DNA of 64,000 nt from Hirudinaria manillensis (taxonomy: Eukaryota; Annelida; Clitellata; Hirudinida; Hirudinidae), in NCBI GenBank assembly GCA_034509925.1, contig CM067532.1:7202142-7266141 (forward strand), written 5' to 3'. A model generated the notes under the pieces. It was not told the origin of the DNA. It saw only the letters and a list, made by a program, of their open reading frames with translations, and searched no databases. Below are positions 47,724-64,000 of this stretch, piece after piece; the first letter of the stretch is position 1, and the number at the start of each line of letters is the position of its first letter. Made by a program: the position numbers and the translations under genes.

Positions 47724-49009
47724 GTTATACTCGTCGCTTCATTTTCTATGCAATCGTGTGTCGCCCCGTTTCTGTCTGACATTCCAAAAACGTTGGGTCT
47801 GAGCTGCGTTTTGTGTTCGTGGTCGTCCATCTTAAGTTATTGATTGCCAGGAATCGATGGATCGGTAGTTTTTTTCTCTCTCTCGTTTTCCTGTTTGTTA
47901 ATTCTTCCCTAATTATTAGCTTTATTGAGCCTAACAAGTTTTGACTTTGTTGACATTCTTCAAACTTGGGTTTAGTCTTTTTAACTACAACCATCACATT
48001 GTGATATTTTATTTTCCACTTTAATTTGTTGACAATTTACTTGACTTTTATCATGAAAAAAAAAGCCTTCTTCTAATTATTTGAATACTGTTGAAGGACG
48101 TGGCTTAATCTGAATCTTATTAACGTTGCTAAAAATTGTTCTCATCTGCATTCCCTTGAAAGTGTCTTGCTGCACGCCCTTTGTCTACATGTCTACATGC
48201 CAGTGAGCTTTAATAAAAGCATTTATATCATTTTAATCAAAGTTGCATGCGATGCATGTTGTTGTTGTTAACTATTTTGTCACATTTGGTGCATATTTCG
48301 AGTAATTTATTCCAAGTTGTCAATCATTTTCCCATCAGGCAAAATATAGATGACCAGGGAATTATTTAGCCCAACCTATTATTATTATTAATTGCTTATT
48401 GAACTTAAACGAATCTTTAAAAAGTATTCTGTCAACAATCCAGGACAGCTTTTTCATGAAATTTAAACACCTTTAATATTCTAAGTATGAAAATTGATGC
48501 ATTTGCAAACTCTCTGACATTCTCTGACTTCGGTATTTTGTTCTACTTGTCTTTGGTGATGTGCTCCTTCGAAATGAAAAATATTAACAATTAATTGAGT
48601 TCAAAATTGCAGAGTGTGAAGGCTATTGCGCTTGGTTTATGCCTTATCTTCGTAGGAGGTAATCCCCAAAAGCAACTGCAATCGCAATGTCAGATTATGT
48701 TGGGGTTGCCCTCTAATATCTGCAATCGGGTGAGAGTTTGATCATCAGTCACGAAAGAAAATTTCCAAATGTTGAAGTCTCGACTTGTTTTGGAAGTGGA
48801 GAAAACTCTTTCTTGCTAAATCTAAACGGCTAATTTTTTAAACAGTTTATTTAATAAACAAAAATGACAAGACAAATTTTGAATGAATTATTAAATTTAA
48901 TTTATTATGCAAATAACTTTTAAAAACTTAGCTCACGTAAGCTGTGTTTGTTTATGTCTTGATTATGATACAAAAGTTGTTCGCCTTTTAATTCCATTAT
49001 TGTAATTAG
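47724..49009. other. Gap between NBEAL and TBC1D22
   Basis: 1.3 kb. AATAAA at about 48208 is a possible NBEAL polyadenylation signal. An exon-like island lies at 48613-48729 (see findings). The rest is AT-rich. Confidence 0.5.
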
Positions 49010-52000
49010 ATGTCCAATTTAGCTAGAAATAAATTTTGGAAGTCCAAATCGTTTCATGTACCTGGGAGGTAAAATATTTGTTAGGAAATTAATTTTGCAC
49101 CTTGAGAATTTCCTCTTCAATGCAAATATTAACCACAGACTATTATTTGGAAGCATATTAATTTAAGTGCAAGATAATTAGACTTCTCCAATTAATAATT
49201 TACCACAGTTAGTACACTTTTATTACTATTATTGCAGTATTAAACCTGTACACGGAACACAGTCCCTCAATGATGAAACAAAAGAATGGTAAACATAAAT
49301 AATTATAACTCTACATCAAGTCCTTGGTCCAGATATTTTTTGCTTTGCAGCTGTGATAACGGATTTGAGGTGGACTGTGAATCATCAAAACTTCCGGCAG
49401 AAAGGTTTCCCATTGAACTCTCCCTTGAACAAGTTCGAATAACTGCTTTGGAAGTCATCAAAAATCACAAGATAAAGTTAGAAAAAGAGAAGGAAGCTTT
49501 ATCGTCTGCAGAAGACCATCAAAAACCTGAAACCACGTCGACAGGTTTAGCTTTGATTTACATTGATTTATGCCACTTGTTATGGATTTAACGACTTTTA
49601 ATAAAATTATATAAATTAAAATTAAAATAGATATAAATCAATAAGGTGTGTTCAATAAAATCAGTGATTGAATTGGATTATTGATGTTTTTTTTAAATGT
49701 TAGTGAAAATTGTCCAGAATTAAATTCATATCACATGCTTATAAAAACACAAATCTGAAAAAAGTTTTCTCTTGTTTTCAGTTCCCAGCAAACGTGCCAA
49801 TGGTCGAACCTCTTTTCCATTTGGTCCCGGAAGGGGCATTCGATCCGTCACAAATTCTCTCAGTTTCAAGGATCGTGAAATGTTTCTTGAATCTGAAAGT
49901 GCCAGGTCTGAGAAACTTCAGAGGATTATGAATTCAGACAGCCTGACTCCACGTTAGTTATTTTAATTGCTGCATTTTTAGCACTAATTAACCTCTACCT
50001 TGATAAGATCAAACAAAAATCTGTTCATTACCGCACAATCTTATAATATCCAGCTATAATTTACTGCTACCATATATTGTTAAGAGACTGTGGATAGAAA
50101 ATGCATATTTAATTGTTTGAATTTCATGGAAAATTCATAATATTTTTAATTAACATTGGTATAAATATTCATGATCTTGACATTGTTATTGTTTGTAATT
50201 AAATAAAAAATAAAGCAAAGATAATATAGAAGTGTAATATATAATAATATAGACATTCTATTTTATTTCTTGCAGAGGAACTGAAGGAATTATGTTGGTC
50301 AGGGATTCCACAGCCTTGCCGTGGTACTGCCTGGAAATTACTATCTGTGAGAACCTTTTAAAATGCATCTGACAATTACTCTCATTGAAATAAGATTTTG
50401 GGATTTTGTCCGTGATTTTTTTTTCTCTCTCTGTGAAAATCTAAATACCTTTTAAATGAAGTTGGACTATGAACTCATTACTAAGTGAGAATTGCCACTT
50501 GACATTACTCTCTTATGAGCTACCTAAAGTAGAATGATTATAATATTATAAGTTTCACTTTATTGCTTTAAACATCTTTACTTTATTTTTATTTATGCAT
50601 ATTTAATTATGAGCAATAATAATGTCAAGATCATGAATATTTATTTTAAGAGCTACTTAAAGTAGAATGATTATAATATTATAAATTACACTCTAATGCT
50701 TTATTTTTATTTATGCATATTTAATCATGAACAATAACAATGTCAAGATCATGAATATTTATTTTAAGAGCTACCTCCCGCTCATTCCCGACCGAAGGCA
50801 GATGACATTGGACAGAAAGAGGAAGGAATATTTCAATTTGGTTTCTCAATATTATGAGACCAGACACGATGCCATACATTTTGAAACATATCATCAGGCA
50901 AGTAATTAAATTAATTATTTAAAATAAATTTTAAATTTGAACTTCTGTGAGTTGTTGGAAAGTATGTCGCATGTTTGAATCACATTGAGTATCATTTGAT
51001 TAGTCTGTCTAGAAAATAGTTTGATAAAATTCTTTTTTCATTATTTATTATATTATTTTATAAATAATTATATTTAAATTGTTTTATTAACTTATCTTCT
51101 GCCTCCAGATTCACATTGATGTACCAAGAATGAGTCCTCTGATTCCACTGTTTCAGCAAAAAATTGTTCAAGAGGTGCCTTTTTAATCTATTTTTAGTTA
51201 AATCCAAAATTAAACTTTTTTCAGGGAGATTTATTGATTAATTTTGGGCTACTATATACTATAATATAAAAGGTTTTAAAAATCATTTATTATTATTTGT
51301 TTATTCACAACAGCCGAAAAGAATTATTATTATTATTATTAATATTATTATTATTAGTTGTTGTTTTGTCTAGTGTCCTGAATATAGAATCATTTATTAC
51401 ATTTGAGTTAAACTTTAAACTAAACCTAAAGTTTAGTACTTAAAAGTAAGAACATTAATTGTTGGTTTAAAGATCTTTGAGAGGATCTTGTACATTTGGG
51501 CAATAAGACACCCAGCCAGTGGTTACGTGCAGGGCATCAATGACCTGGTCACCCCGTTCTTCGTCGTATTTTTGAGCGAACATCTGGAGAAAGGTTGTTA
51601 ATTAATCAAATGGATTAAGGTTTAATAAATCGTTAGTTATAATATATCGATAAAGCAAATTAATATTGATTTATTTGATTGAAACATTGAATTTTATTTG
51701 ATTTTATTTGATTTGCTACTACGTCTGTTCACTTTATTACCTGGTTGTTGAGTCATTGTAATGATTTGTTGCTCAACTGAAAATCCACCAGGTACCGAGA
51801 TCAGCAACTACCCGGTCGGAAACCTACCCGAGGACGTCCTGAGGGAAGTCGAAGCCGACAGTTTCTGGTGTTTTTCCAAACTTCTCGATGGCATTCAGGA
51901 CAACTACACGTTCGCGCAGCCAGGCATTCAAAAGCAGGTCAACCTGCTGAAGGAACTCATGAGTCGCATCAACAGTTCAGTTTTGTTTTTTGCATAATTT

Positions 52001-52921
52001 CTCAGAATTGAACATTAAATTTGCCTATTATTGGTGGTGCACTCTTGTTTATTTAGGCCATTTTGTGTCTTTATCTTTTAATATTAATAGAACTCAAATA
52101 TTAAAATGAAATTTTTTTATGAATGGATAAAGAATAAAATTTACTAAATTGTTACTAAAATTGCAGATGATTTGCATCAGCACCTCATATCCCATCACGT
52201 GGAGTATCTCCAATTTGCTTTCAGATGGATGAACAATCTTCTCATGAGGGAACTGTCTCTCACCTGCATTGTCAGACTATGGGATACCTATCTTGTAAGT
52301 TTGTAACTAAAAATCACACTAAAGTGAACTCTGGAAAATTATGCCTTTGTTTTATTTTCATAAAAGAATAATTATATTTAAATATGCCTATTAAGTTTTA
52401 TTTCATGTGCTAGTTAGAATTACCCAAACACAAAATGCATTCTGGATTTATTGCATCTATTTTGAAGGGAAATTAAATATTGATTCATGAATTAAATAGA
52501 ATTACTTGACAATTTATCATTAAAGATTTAATTTAAGATTTATGTCATTTATATATTGTTAAATTATAAACATGAATAAACTTAAAATGAATTTTAATAG
52601 AAAATCTATTTTCATTTTAAGTCTGAACCAGATGGCTTTGCCTCCTTCCATTTGTATGTTTGTGCAGCTCTGTTGAACAAATTTTCTCAGGAACTTCTGC
52701 AAGAAAATGATTTCCAGGTATTCAAAGACAAACCTTATTTCTGCTAAATTTAGGCATTATTTATTAAACATTAATTTTTTTACTAGGGCCTAATGCTATA
52801 TTTGAAGAACCTTCCTACTGAAAACTGGTCAAGTGATGACATAAAATTTCTGTTAGCAGACGGCTATAGGCTAAAGTTTGCTTTTGCAGATGCTCCCAGA
52901 CATCTAACTGATCAAAATTGA
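49010..52921 (+). CDS. TBC1D22: TBC1D22 family Rab GTPase-activating protein
   Basis: Twelve exons: 49010-49068, 49238-49288, 49351-49544, 49782-49952, 50276-50346, 50769-50897, 51109-51174, 51473-51593, 51792-51974, 52167-52294, 52622-52717 and 52787-52921. 467 residues (human about 505-517). ATG at 49010 has TAG directly before it. The start contains FWKSKSFHVPGSIKPVHG, like the family N-terminus. The TBC domain runs from about residue 164 to 440, with the arginine finger in IHIDVPR (Arg232), the glutamine finger in GYVQGINDLV (Gln267), FAQPGIQKQV and EYLQFAFRWMNNLLMRELSL. It ends in LKFAFADAPRHL. It stimulates GTP hydrolysis by Rabs and is linked to the Golgi. Intron 6 (50898-51108) begins GCAAGT; the alternative GT four bases on would hit a stop. 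The acceptor of exon 6 is duplicated upstream. Confidence 0.96.
50517..50767 (+). repeat. Tandem duplication including a 3' splice site, TBC1D22 intron 5
   Basis: Copy 1 at 50517-50649 (133 bp) and copy 2 at 50650-50767 (118 bp). Both start GAGCTAC and end ATGAATATTTATTTTAA. The true exon starts at 50769 with the same GAGCTAC context, so the copy 1/copy 2 junction (about 50650) is a decoy of the real acceptor. Confidence 0.9.
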
Positions 52922-53510
52922 AAATTGCGAAACCTGCCAATGTTAAATTATTGCATCATTAATTTATTAAAAGGGATTGTTTTTTAAAAGTGTGGAAAGG
53001 TAGCTGATTAGGCCTGATTGCTTTTGAAAGTTGTGCTAATGGTTTGACAGTCTGGGACGAGATAGATGTACGACAATACGACAGATAATAAAATCGATTA
53101 ATTTTGTCTTCATTTTTTTTTTTGAGGGTTGATCAGGAAGCTTTGACGGGGATGGCTGAAATTTATAGGAGTGAGAAAAATGTGGGAGCTAACCAAGTGT
53201 AATAAATGTAAATATTCTAATTGGAGAATAAGTTTGTCGCACCTCTCATCCCTAGATCCATTAATGATCAGAGGGGTAGGGGATAGATGTGGCGCGAAGA
53301 CACTCAAAGTCACGACTAAATTTGTATAATTTATGTTTTGAAAGGTATTTCAGTTTTAAAGTATTTAATAGCAAAATCGAAATGTTATAATATCCGTGCT
53401 TAAAATATTGTTCGATTTCAAGATGAATCGTTGAGGTGAATATGTTACCATGACGATCGGTTGACGATAAACAAACTTGCAGCTTTTGATTTTGATCCTG
53501 GAATAGTAAA
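52922..53510. other. Gap between TBC1D22 and RSPH14
   Basis: 589 bp. AATAAA at about 53087 can end the TBC1D22 transcript. Nothing else is recognised; the RSPH14 promoter presumably lies in the right half. Confidence 0.5.
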
Positions 53511-55495
53511 ATGGCGAGAACTATAATTTCGGCAAAATACCCACCCCTTATTGATCCGACGAGAGCGACATTGGCTTTTGGAAGGAAAGCTCTCCCGGTT
53601 CTGGTAAACTCGAAAAATTTCTTTTATGAACATAAATAGTTCTTCAGAATATTGCTTTCAGAAAAGAGATTTGGAGAGTAAAACCCTGCTAACTAGACAG
53701 AGGGCAATGATGGCTCTAGCAGATTATTTGCATGATCCAGAGCATATTGCCGACGCACTGAAACATGGTTGCGTCATTTTGATCTATGCATCCTATATTC
53801 AGTATTTTTTTGATTGAATACATTTTCAGAATTTATCGATCTTCTTTTGAATTCAATCCACGACGAAGATGTCATCATAAGGCAGAAAGCTGCAGAATGT
53901 TTTTATTTGTTTGCCAGTAATAACTATCACATTACTGTTTCACTTGATAGCAAACTTCTCACTTCGTAATTTTCACAATTTCAGATCATGCCATAGGAAG
54001 ACAAGCAATGATTGACAACGAAGTTATTCCATCAATGACACATCTGCTAGATGATCCTGAACCAATAGTCAGACTGAATGCTTACAAGGCCATTGAAATC
54101 ACATCTGAGATGTCTTTTGGTAATTATATTCTAAATCCTCTTGTTGCACTTAAATTTATAACAATTAAACTTCCACCAGCTGCAGATGCCATCTTAGAAT
54201 CAAAAATGATTGCACTGTTGATCAAAAATATCAAATCTGAGCATGCAGAAATGAAGGTAAGGAATATTTATTTTATTCAGTCATTTATCAAATTGTCCTA
54301 AAACTCAACTCTATAATTTAACTACTTAAGTAATTGTTGCCTCCTTTATTTTCATTGGCTGACACCAACAGCATCTGATAATGGACACATTGCATTTCTG
54401 CTTCAAAATCAATGTTCAGCAAGCTCTTGATGGAGAAGGCATGGCTACGTTTTATGAATGCCTTTATGACCCTGATGTTGGCGTGCGATGGAGGGGAGCC
54501 AGAAACATCGCAGACCTCTGGTGAGCTCCTACTAACCCAATCGCTTTCGTATAACTAGTCCTTGAGAACTTCAATCAAATATTTTAATGTGCCCTTCCAA
54601 ACTAGTTGCTCTAGACATTCTCATAAACTTAGTCATATAATCCATGCTTTTTAACTTATATCATATTTAACAAATTAATGTTATGAATTTTCCCACCACA
54701 ACAGTCAGGTTCTTGAAGGCAAAGAGCAGGCGATTGAGGTGATGTGTGTTTACAGATTGGTCGAAATGCTTTCTGATCCATCTACCGACATAAAAATCAA
54801 TGCAACCAATGCACTGATGAGGTGAAATAACTTGATTTCACCAAATATAAAAACTTTAACTTGTGGGATTGTTTGAATTAAATTTCAATGCAGGATAGCT
54901 CTCACAACCAAAGGAAAATACACGGTTTTGGAAGCCAAAGCTGTTCCACCTCTTTTGGAGCTTCTAAGTGAAGTCAACTCAGAAATTAAGATATATAGCC
55001 TGAAGGTAAGCACTTGCTATTAGTAGTAATAATAACAATATTAACAATAATAATAATAATAATAATAACAACAAAAATAGACATGAACATAAACATAAAA
55101 TTTGCAGGCCTTGACCTGCATTTCTGAGGCTCCAGAGGGAAGGAAAATTCTGCTTGACCATGTGCCACAGGTTGGAAATCCATTTTAAACTCTTACACAT
55201 TTGTTATGAACAATAGCTTTATGAATGTTATTATTGTTGATGAATGTTACATAATAGGCCAACCATTGCATCGCTAAGCATGACACGCATAGAAAAACAG
55301 ACGGCTACACTTTATAACACTTACTAATTAACTAACTGTTAGCCAATTATAGACAGATAGAAGGGTAAACAATCTGGAATTACCTAATTCTATTTCTGTT
55401 ATCAAAATCAGATCAGGAAGCTTCAATTTGATACTCTCCCAAGTGTTTCAAGAGCAGCCACTATAGCTGTGAGTAAAATTTTGTGGAAGCCCTGA
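53511..55495 (+). CDS. RSPH14: Radial spoke head 14 homologue (armadillo repeats)
   Basis: Ten exons: 53511-53603, 53662-53767, 53830-53916, 53985-54119, 54180-54256, 54372-54520, 54705-54821, 54894-55005, 55108-55170 and 55412-55495. 340 residues (human 348). It starts MARTIISAKYPPLIDPTRAT, then LLTRQRAMMALADYLHDPEH, matching the conserved N-terminus. Armadillo/HEAT repeats follow: NHAIGRQAMIDNEVIPSM, LMDTLHFCFKINVQQ-like, ARNIADLCQVLEGKEQAI, TTKGKYTVLEAKAVPPLLEL, and SLKALTCISEAPEGRKILL. It ends in ILWKP, as does the human protein (IEWKP). It is part of the axonemal radial spoke system, so the animal should have motile 9+2 cilia or sperm. Its stop lies 121 bp from the stop of the convergent NABP gene. 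Confidence 0.94.
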
Positions 55496-55616
55496 CATTG
55501 AATGACATCAACCCCCAAGGCATCATTCCCCCAGAGATACTTGAATAAAAGATTATTTCCGAGACTTTTATTCGCTTTTAAAACTTAATATTCTGATGGT
55601 CACTTTAGAAATCGTT

Positions 55617-60325
<4,709 letters not shown>

Positions 60326-60591
60326 AGGGCAAGCATTTCACGAGAGCCAATTGAGATTTTGAGCCCATTAAAAATTTTACTCTAGTATCTTGGAGTGACT
60401 AAAATAAACATTTGCATTGCCACACCCAAACCCACTTTGGTTACCTGTTGTAAATAAAGTTGTTTGAAATAAACATGCTTGCTTATGCAATAACCAAGAC
60501 ACACTCAGAATGTTTTCAGCCCAATTTTTCAATTTCCAAAAATTATTTGAAAAAGAAAACAAAGAAAAACAAAGCAATAATTTTTTCAATT
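60326..60591. other. Gap between convergent RUVBL1 and DDX20
   Basis: 266 bp shared by two 3' ends. Plus-strand AATAAA motifs at about 60398 and 60450 fit RUVBL1. I saw no AATAAA on the minus strand for DDX20 (no TTTATT in this gap). Confidence 0.5.
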
Positions 60592-63500
60592 TCAATGTTG
60601 GTGGTTAAATTGAAACTTGTTGAGTTGAATCAATTGGTGGATGTAGTTGGTGTGTAGTTTGGCCATCTCGTACATCCTTTGGCTTTGTGTAATAAGGCCC
60701 TTGAAGTCACCATGTAGCTGCTCCTTGCTCAGACTGACGGAGGCAGGAGAGACGTGCCTGGCTTTTTGTTTTGTTGGCAGGTCTCTCACTTTTATGCCCT
60801 CAGTTCTTATAGGTGACTTTGAGTAAATGTTGGTGGGTTGGGTCTTCAGACAGACTTTACTTTTATTCTCACACCGATTGACCTTCACGTTTGTACCACT
60901 ATCATCACTTGAATAAGGGCAAGTGAGCAGGTATTGATTGTTGGGACTGTTTAAATGGATGTTCATTTTGGGAGCAGGCACTTTATCACCTTTGGTGACA
61001 GATGTTGAATCAGATGATGCAGTTGAGTCATGGGGAATGTGGGCTTTTTTAGTTTTTACAGATTTTCTTTTCACCCTGACAGGAGCATCATTATCATGCC
61101 TGACAAGATTTCTAGACTTGCATTCGGTTGTTGCATTTTTGTGCTTTGAAGATTCACGACATCCATTTGCTTCAGCTTTTTGACTAACAGAAGAATTGTC
61201 AGATGGATCGAATGAACTGAAATGGCAGGAATTCAATATTTCTGATGAAGTGCCTTCGGGCAAGCTAACCTGCTCAATCTGAGGCTTTTCAACTTTCTCG
61301 TTTAATAAGTTGTTTGAGACATCTTTGCATGGTCCATTATTCCATGATGGAATCAAATTAATTGAATCATGGATTTCAATTTCAGCAATTCCTTGCTCTT
61401 CATTTTGAACAAATTCTGCAGGTTCTTCTTGGACTGGAATGTTTTGTAATTCTTCATTTTGCACAATTTTTTCCTGAGAAATTTCTGGAAGCAAATTTAT
61501 TAGAGGTGATTCCCTGCAATTGACATCCAATGCAACTTGAGCTTCATTTTTGGCAAATTCTGATTTTTCAGTGGCGACAGATGTTTCAGTAATTGGAGCA
61601 ACTTCAAACTCCTTCTTTGGAACCTCACCATTTTCTGAACTTTCTACTTTAATGGCAGAATTACAAAGTGGAGGCAGTTTATCTTTTACAGTTGATAGAT
61701 CTGCACTTTCCTGCAAAACTTCATCATATGCCGACGCACGGTACCCGAACTTATTGCACGATTTTTCATTCTCGTAAGAAATTCTTGAATACCCGCCATT
61801 TTTTGCTGAGAATTCTTTAAAACGTTTACCAGAGGACTTTTTGAATGAACTGAATGGAACTCTAGCATATTCGCCCTTCTTAAGCTCTGTTAACAAACTA
61901 ATATCACCGTTTATGCAAGATAAATCGTTGTAGCTGTCTGGCATAGCTTTCCTTATATCCAGCAGTTCTTTGCTTGAATACTTGTGGAGAAGTTTCTTTA
62001 CATTCTTTGAAGTGCCATTCAGTTTCAAAGCTTCACCTGCATCTTCTTTATCATTATTTACATCCAGTTGTGTATTATCACATTTATCAGTCCCTTTAGG
62101 TTGAAAGACTTTTCCTAGTTCAAGCTCCTTTCCAGGAATTAGTTTGGCCAAGACATCAAGCAATGCTGCATCATCAAAATAATTAGAAAAATGACTACTG
62201 ATGAGTTTTCCGAAGTCGATATTTGGAGGTATGGGATTTAATAAATTATTAGGCTCTTGATTGGCCAATGCATCAGGCTTCTCAGTTCTTTGGATGGCTT
62301 TAACTATTTTTGATCTTTCATCACCAGTGGAGATTTCCTTGTTCAGGTCCAATTTGTCGAATAAATCAATCAAAGATCTTCTATCGGTTGGAATAACATT
62401 ATTTCTTGAAAAATAATCAAACATGTCTCTCAACAGGCCCTTAGGATCTACGTCTTGCAGATTTTCAGTGTTATTCTCGTCCAATTCCAATGATTTTCCA
62501 TTTTGAGACAAATCCACTTGTCCAATGCTTTCTTTCAAGCAGGGCTTAGATATTTCTGATATATTTTCTGGTGTAATTTTCTGTACCATTTTAGTTACAT
62601 ACAATGATGCAATGCTAGGAATTTTAGAATTCTTTAAAATGTCTGGATTCCTCGTGATGTTCGATGGCATTGGATCTAATAAGTGATGCAATATATTATA
62701 AAAAATTATAAATATTATATAAAATAAAAGCATCGACAAACCAGGTAGACAGGCAATGCTGGTGTTACTCAGCCTCTCTATCTTTGCAAGAGAATTAAAT
62801 TCACTTCCTTCAGCAGCAAGAGTTATTGCTGCACTGTAGCTTCCTAAAATTTAAAAATAAATTAATGAGATAAAAATGCAGGAAAATAAACAAACATAGA
62901 CATAATGATGATGATATATTCAATTTACCAAATCTTCCTCCTCTGCCGATCCTATGAAGGTACGTCTCGTAGCAATTGGGCACGTCAAAATTGATGACGA
63001 GGTCCACAAATTCTGCATCTATACCTCTGCAGGTTAAGTCTGTAGAAACAAGGACCCTGCATTGAAAATCTTTCAACTTGTTTATTGCCACGAGTCGTTC
63101 TTTCTGCTCCATGCAGGCCGCGATGCAAGCCGTCGGGAACTTCTTGGAATTCAAGTCGTTCGCAAGGGATTCGGATACCAACTGATAATTGCTAAAGACG
63201 AGACATTGGCTATAATCGACATTATTGAGTATTTTCAAGAGTTCAGAGAGCTTATAGGAATAAATCTGATGTTGACTGTAATGGTTTGGAACGGTTTTGT
63301 AATACTGCATGACCCCGAGCAGGGCAGGATCATCGGAGTTGAGTCTGACGAAGATGGAGCTCTCCATGAACTTCGTGACGTGTTGTGCCAAACTCTCGGG
63401 ATAGGTGGCAGACAGCGCCAACATTTGTTTGCTCGCAGGAAGTTTTTTGTAAATCCAAATTATGTTTTCTTTGAAACTGGAGTCGAGCAGTCGATCTGCT

Positions 63501-63817
63501 TCGTCGAGAACCAGGAACCTAACGTGTTCGAATCTTGTCACTTCCTGCTCCATGAGATGCTTCATTCTGCCAGGTGTTGCTATGGCAATGTGGCATGTCT
63601 TCAAGTTCTTCTTGTCTTCCTCTACAGACATTCCTCCGATAAATGCATGGCATTTTAAATCGGGCATGTATTTGCCAATCCTCGTTATTACTTCCCATAT
63701 TTGCACGGCTATTTCCCTTGTAGGTGCAAGAACTAAAGCCTGAAACAATAAGCTACAATTGAATTCTTTAATGACATTTACCTTCTGGTTAATGGTTACT
63801 TTATTATTATGCAAGCT
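60592..63817 (-). CDS. DDX20: DDX20 / Gemin3 DEAD-box helicase, N-terminus off window
   Basis: Four visible exons on the minus strand: 63782-63817 (12 codons), 62929-63739, 62742-62843 and 60592-62675. They give 1,010 residues, with the N-terminal exons missing to the right. Helicase motifs present: APTREIAVQ (Ia), ATPGR (Ib), DEAD (II), SAT (III), LVFSN (IV), STDLTCRGIDAE (V) and HRIGRGGRFG (VI). The Q motif and Walker A are not in the window. FIGG, LPASKQML and LNSDDPALLGVMQYYKTV, and after the core SIACLPDPMPS, are specific to DDX20. It is the SMN-complex helicase of snRNP assembly. The last exon encodes 693 residues of low-complexity, Ser/Lys/Glu-rich tail with no intron; the whole human protein is only 824 residues. 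The 36-nt exon was placed by frame and by human-like spacing before the APTRE motif. Confidence 0.92.
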
Positions 63818-64000
63818 CTAAACAGAAAAACACCACTTATTCATATATTTACTTTTATCATTCATCATTTCAACATTTTGTACAATATTTCTCCAATATT
63901 AACAAGCATCCCAATTAGGTTTATGCTTTATGTCAATGTAATAAGTTCTGACAATACTGATTAAAAAAAGCAATAATCTTGTTAAAACAAAAACAAATAC
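63818..64000 (-). other. DDX20 intron running off the right edge
   Basis: Minus-strand intron upstream of the 36-nt exon. No Walker A-type sequence is present, so the next coding exon lies beyond the window. Confidence 0.6.

Noticed and set aside
62929-62960. HRIGRGGRFG in DDX20 as a mutated motif VI
   Set aside because: Gly in this place is normal in other DEAD-box proteins such as eIF4A.
63062-63658. 198-residue plus-strand frame
   Set aside because: Antisense shadow of the DDX20 helicase exon.

Overview
This is animal (metazoan) nuclear DNA, AT-rich, with intron-dense genes. Every multi-exon model below was built by hand: I joined ORF pieces at splice sites, required the reading frame to stay open, and compared the result with remembered protein families. 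No search was run. The gene set fits an invertebrate with motile cilia and looks most like a spiralian (annelid or mollusc type). The grounds are RSPH14, a collagen-C1q protein, an intronless POU-III gene, (ATC)n and (ATT)n microsatellites and introns about every 100-150 coding bases. The species cannot be fixed from the window. I see no prokaryotic, viral or transposon genes.

Layout. 1956-5461 (-): 5' end of an SBF/MTMR5-13 gene, continuing off the left edge. 6277-8264 (+): DNAJB11. 9390-12202 (+): taxilin. 13707-14891 (+): POU class III factor in one exon. 14892-18791: repeat-rich gap holding a dead copy of the next gene's first exon. 18792-20307 (+): secreted collagen-C1q protein. 20726-21710 and 22833-24602 (-): two tandem sigma-1 receptor genes, with a candidate unknown small gene (+) between them. 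25950-47723 (+): a 58-exon neurobeachin-like gene (NBEAL1/2) with ConA-like, PH, BEACH and WD40 regions. 49010-52921 (+): TBC1D22 Rab GAP. 53511-55495 (+): RSPH14. 55617-56848 (-): SOSS-B (NABP). 57538-60325 (+): RUVBL1. 60592-63817 (-): DDX20/Gemin3, whose N-terminal exons lie off the right edge.

These are mostly housekeeping genes: ER folding (DNAJB11, SIGMAR1), membrane traffic (SBF, taxilin, NBEAL, TBC1D22), DNA repair and chromatin (NABP, RUVBL1), snRNP assembly (DDX20) and cilia (RSPH14). They do not form an operon or one pathway. SBF/DNAJB11 and NABP/RUVBL1 are head-to-head pairs with short shared promoter gaps. RSPH14/NABP and RUVBL1/DDX20 converge within 121 and 266 bp.

The most unusual points are an NBEAL splice donor that is itself the first unit of a 34-copy GTGA array; three GC-AG introns fixed by reading frame; a tandemly duplicated 3' splice site in TBC1D22; two sigma-1 receptors that both lack the ligand-binding glutamate; and the unknown small gene between them. 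I found no clearly new multi-gene system.
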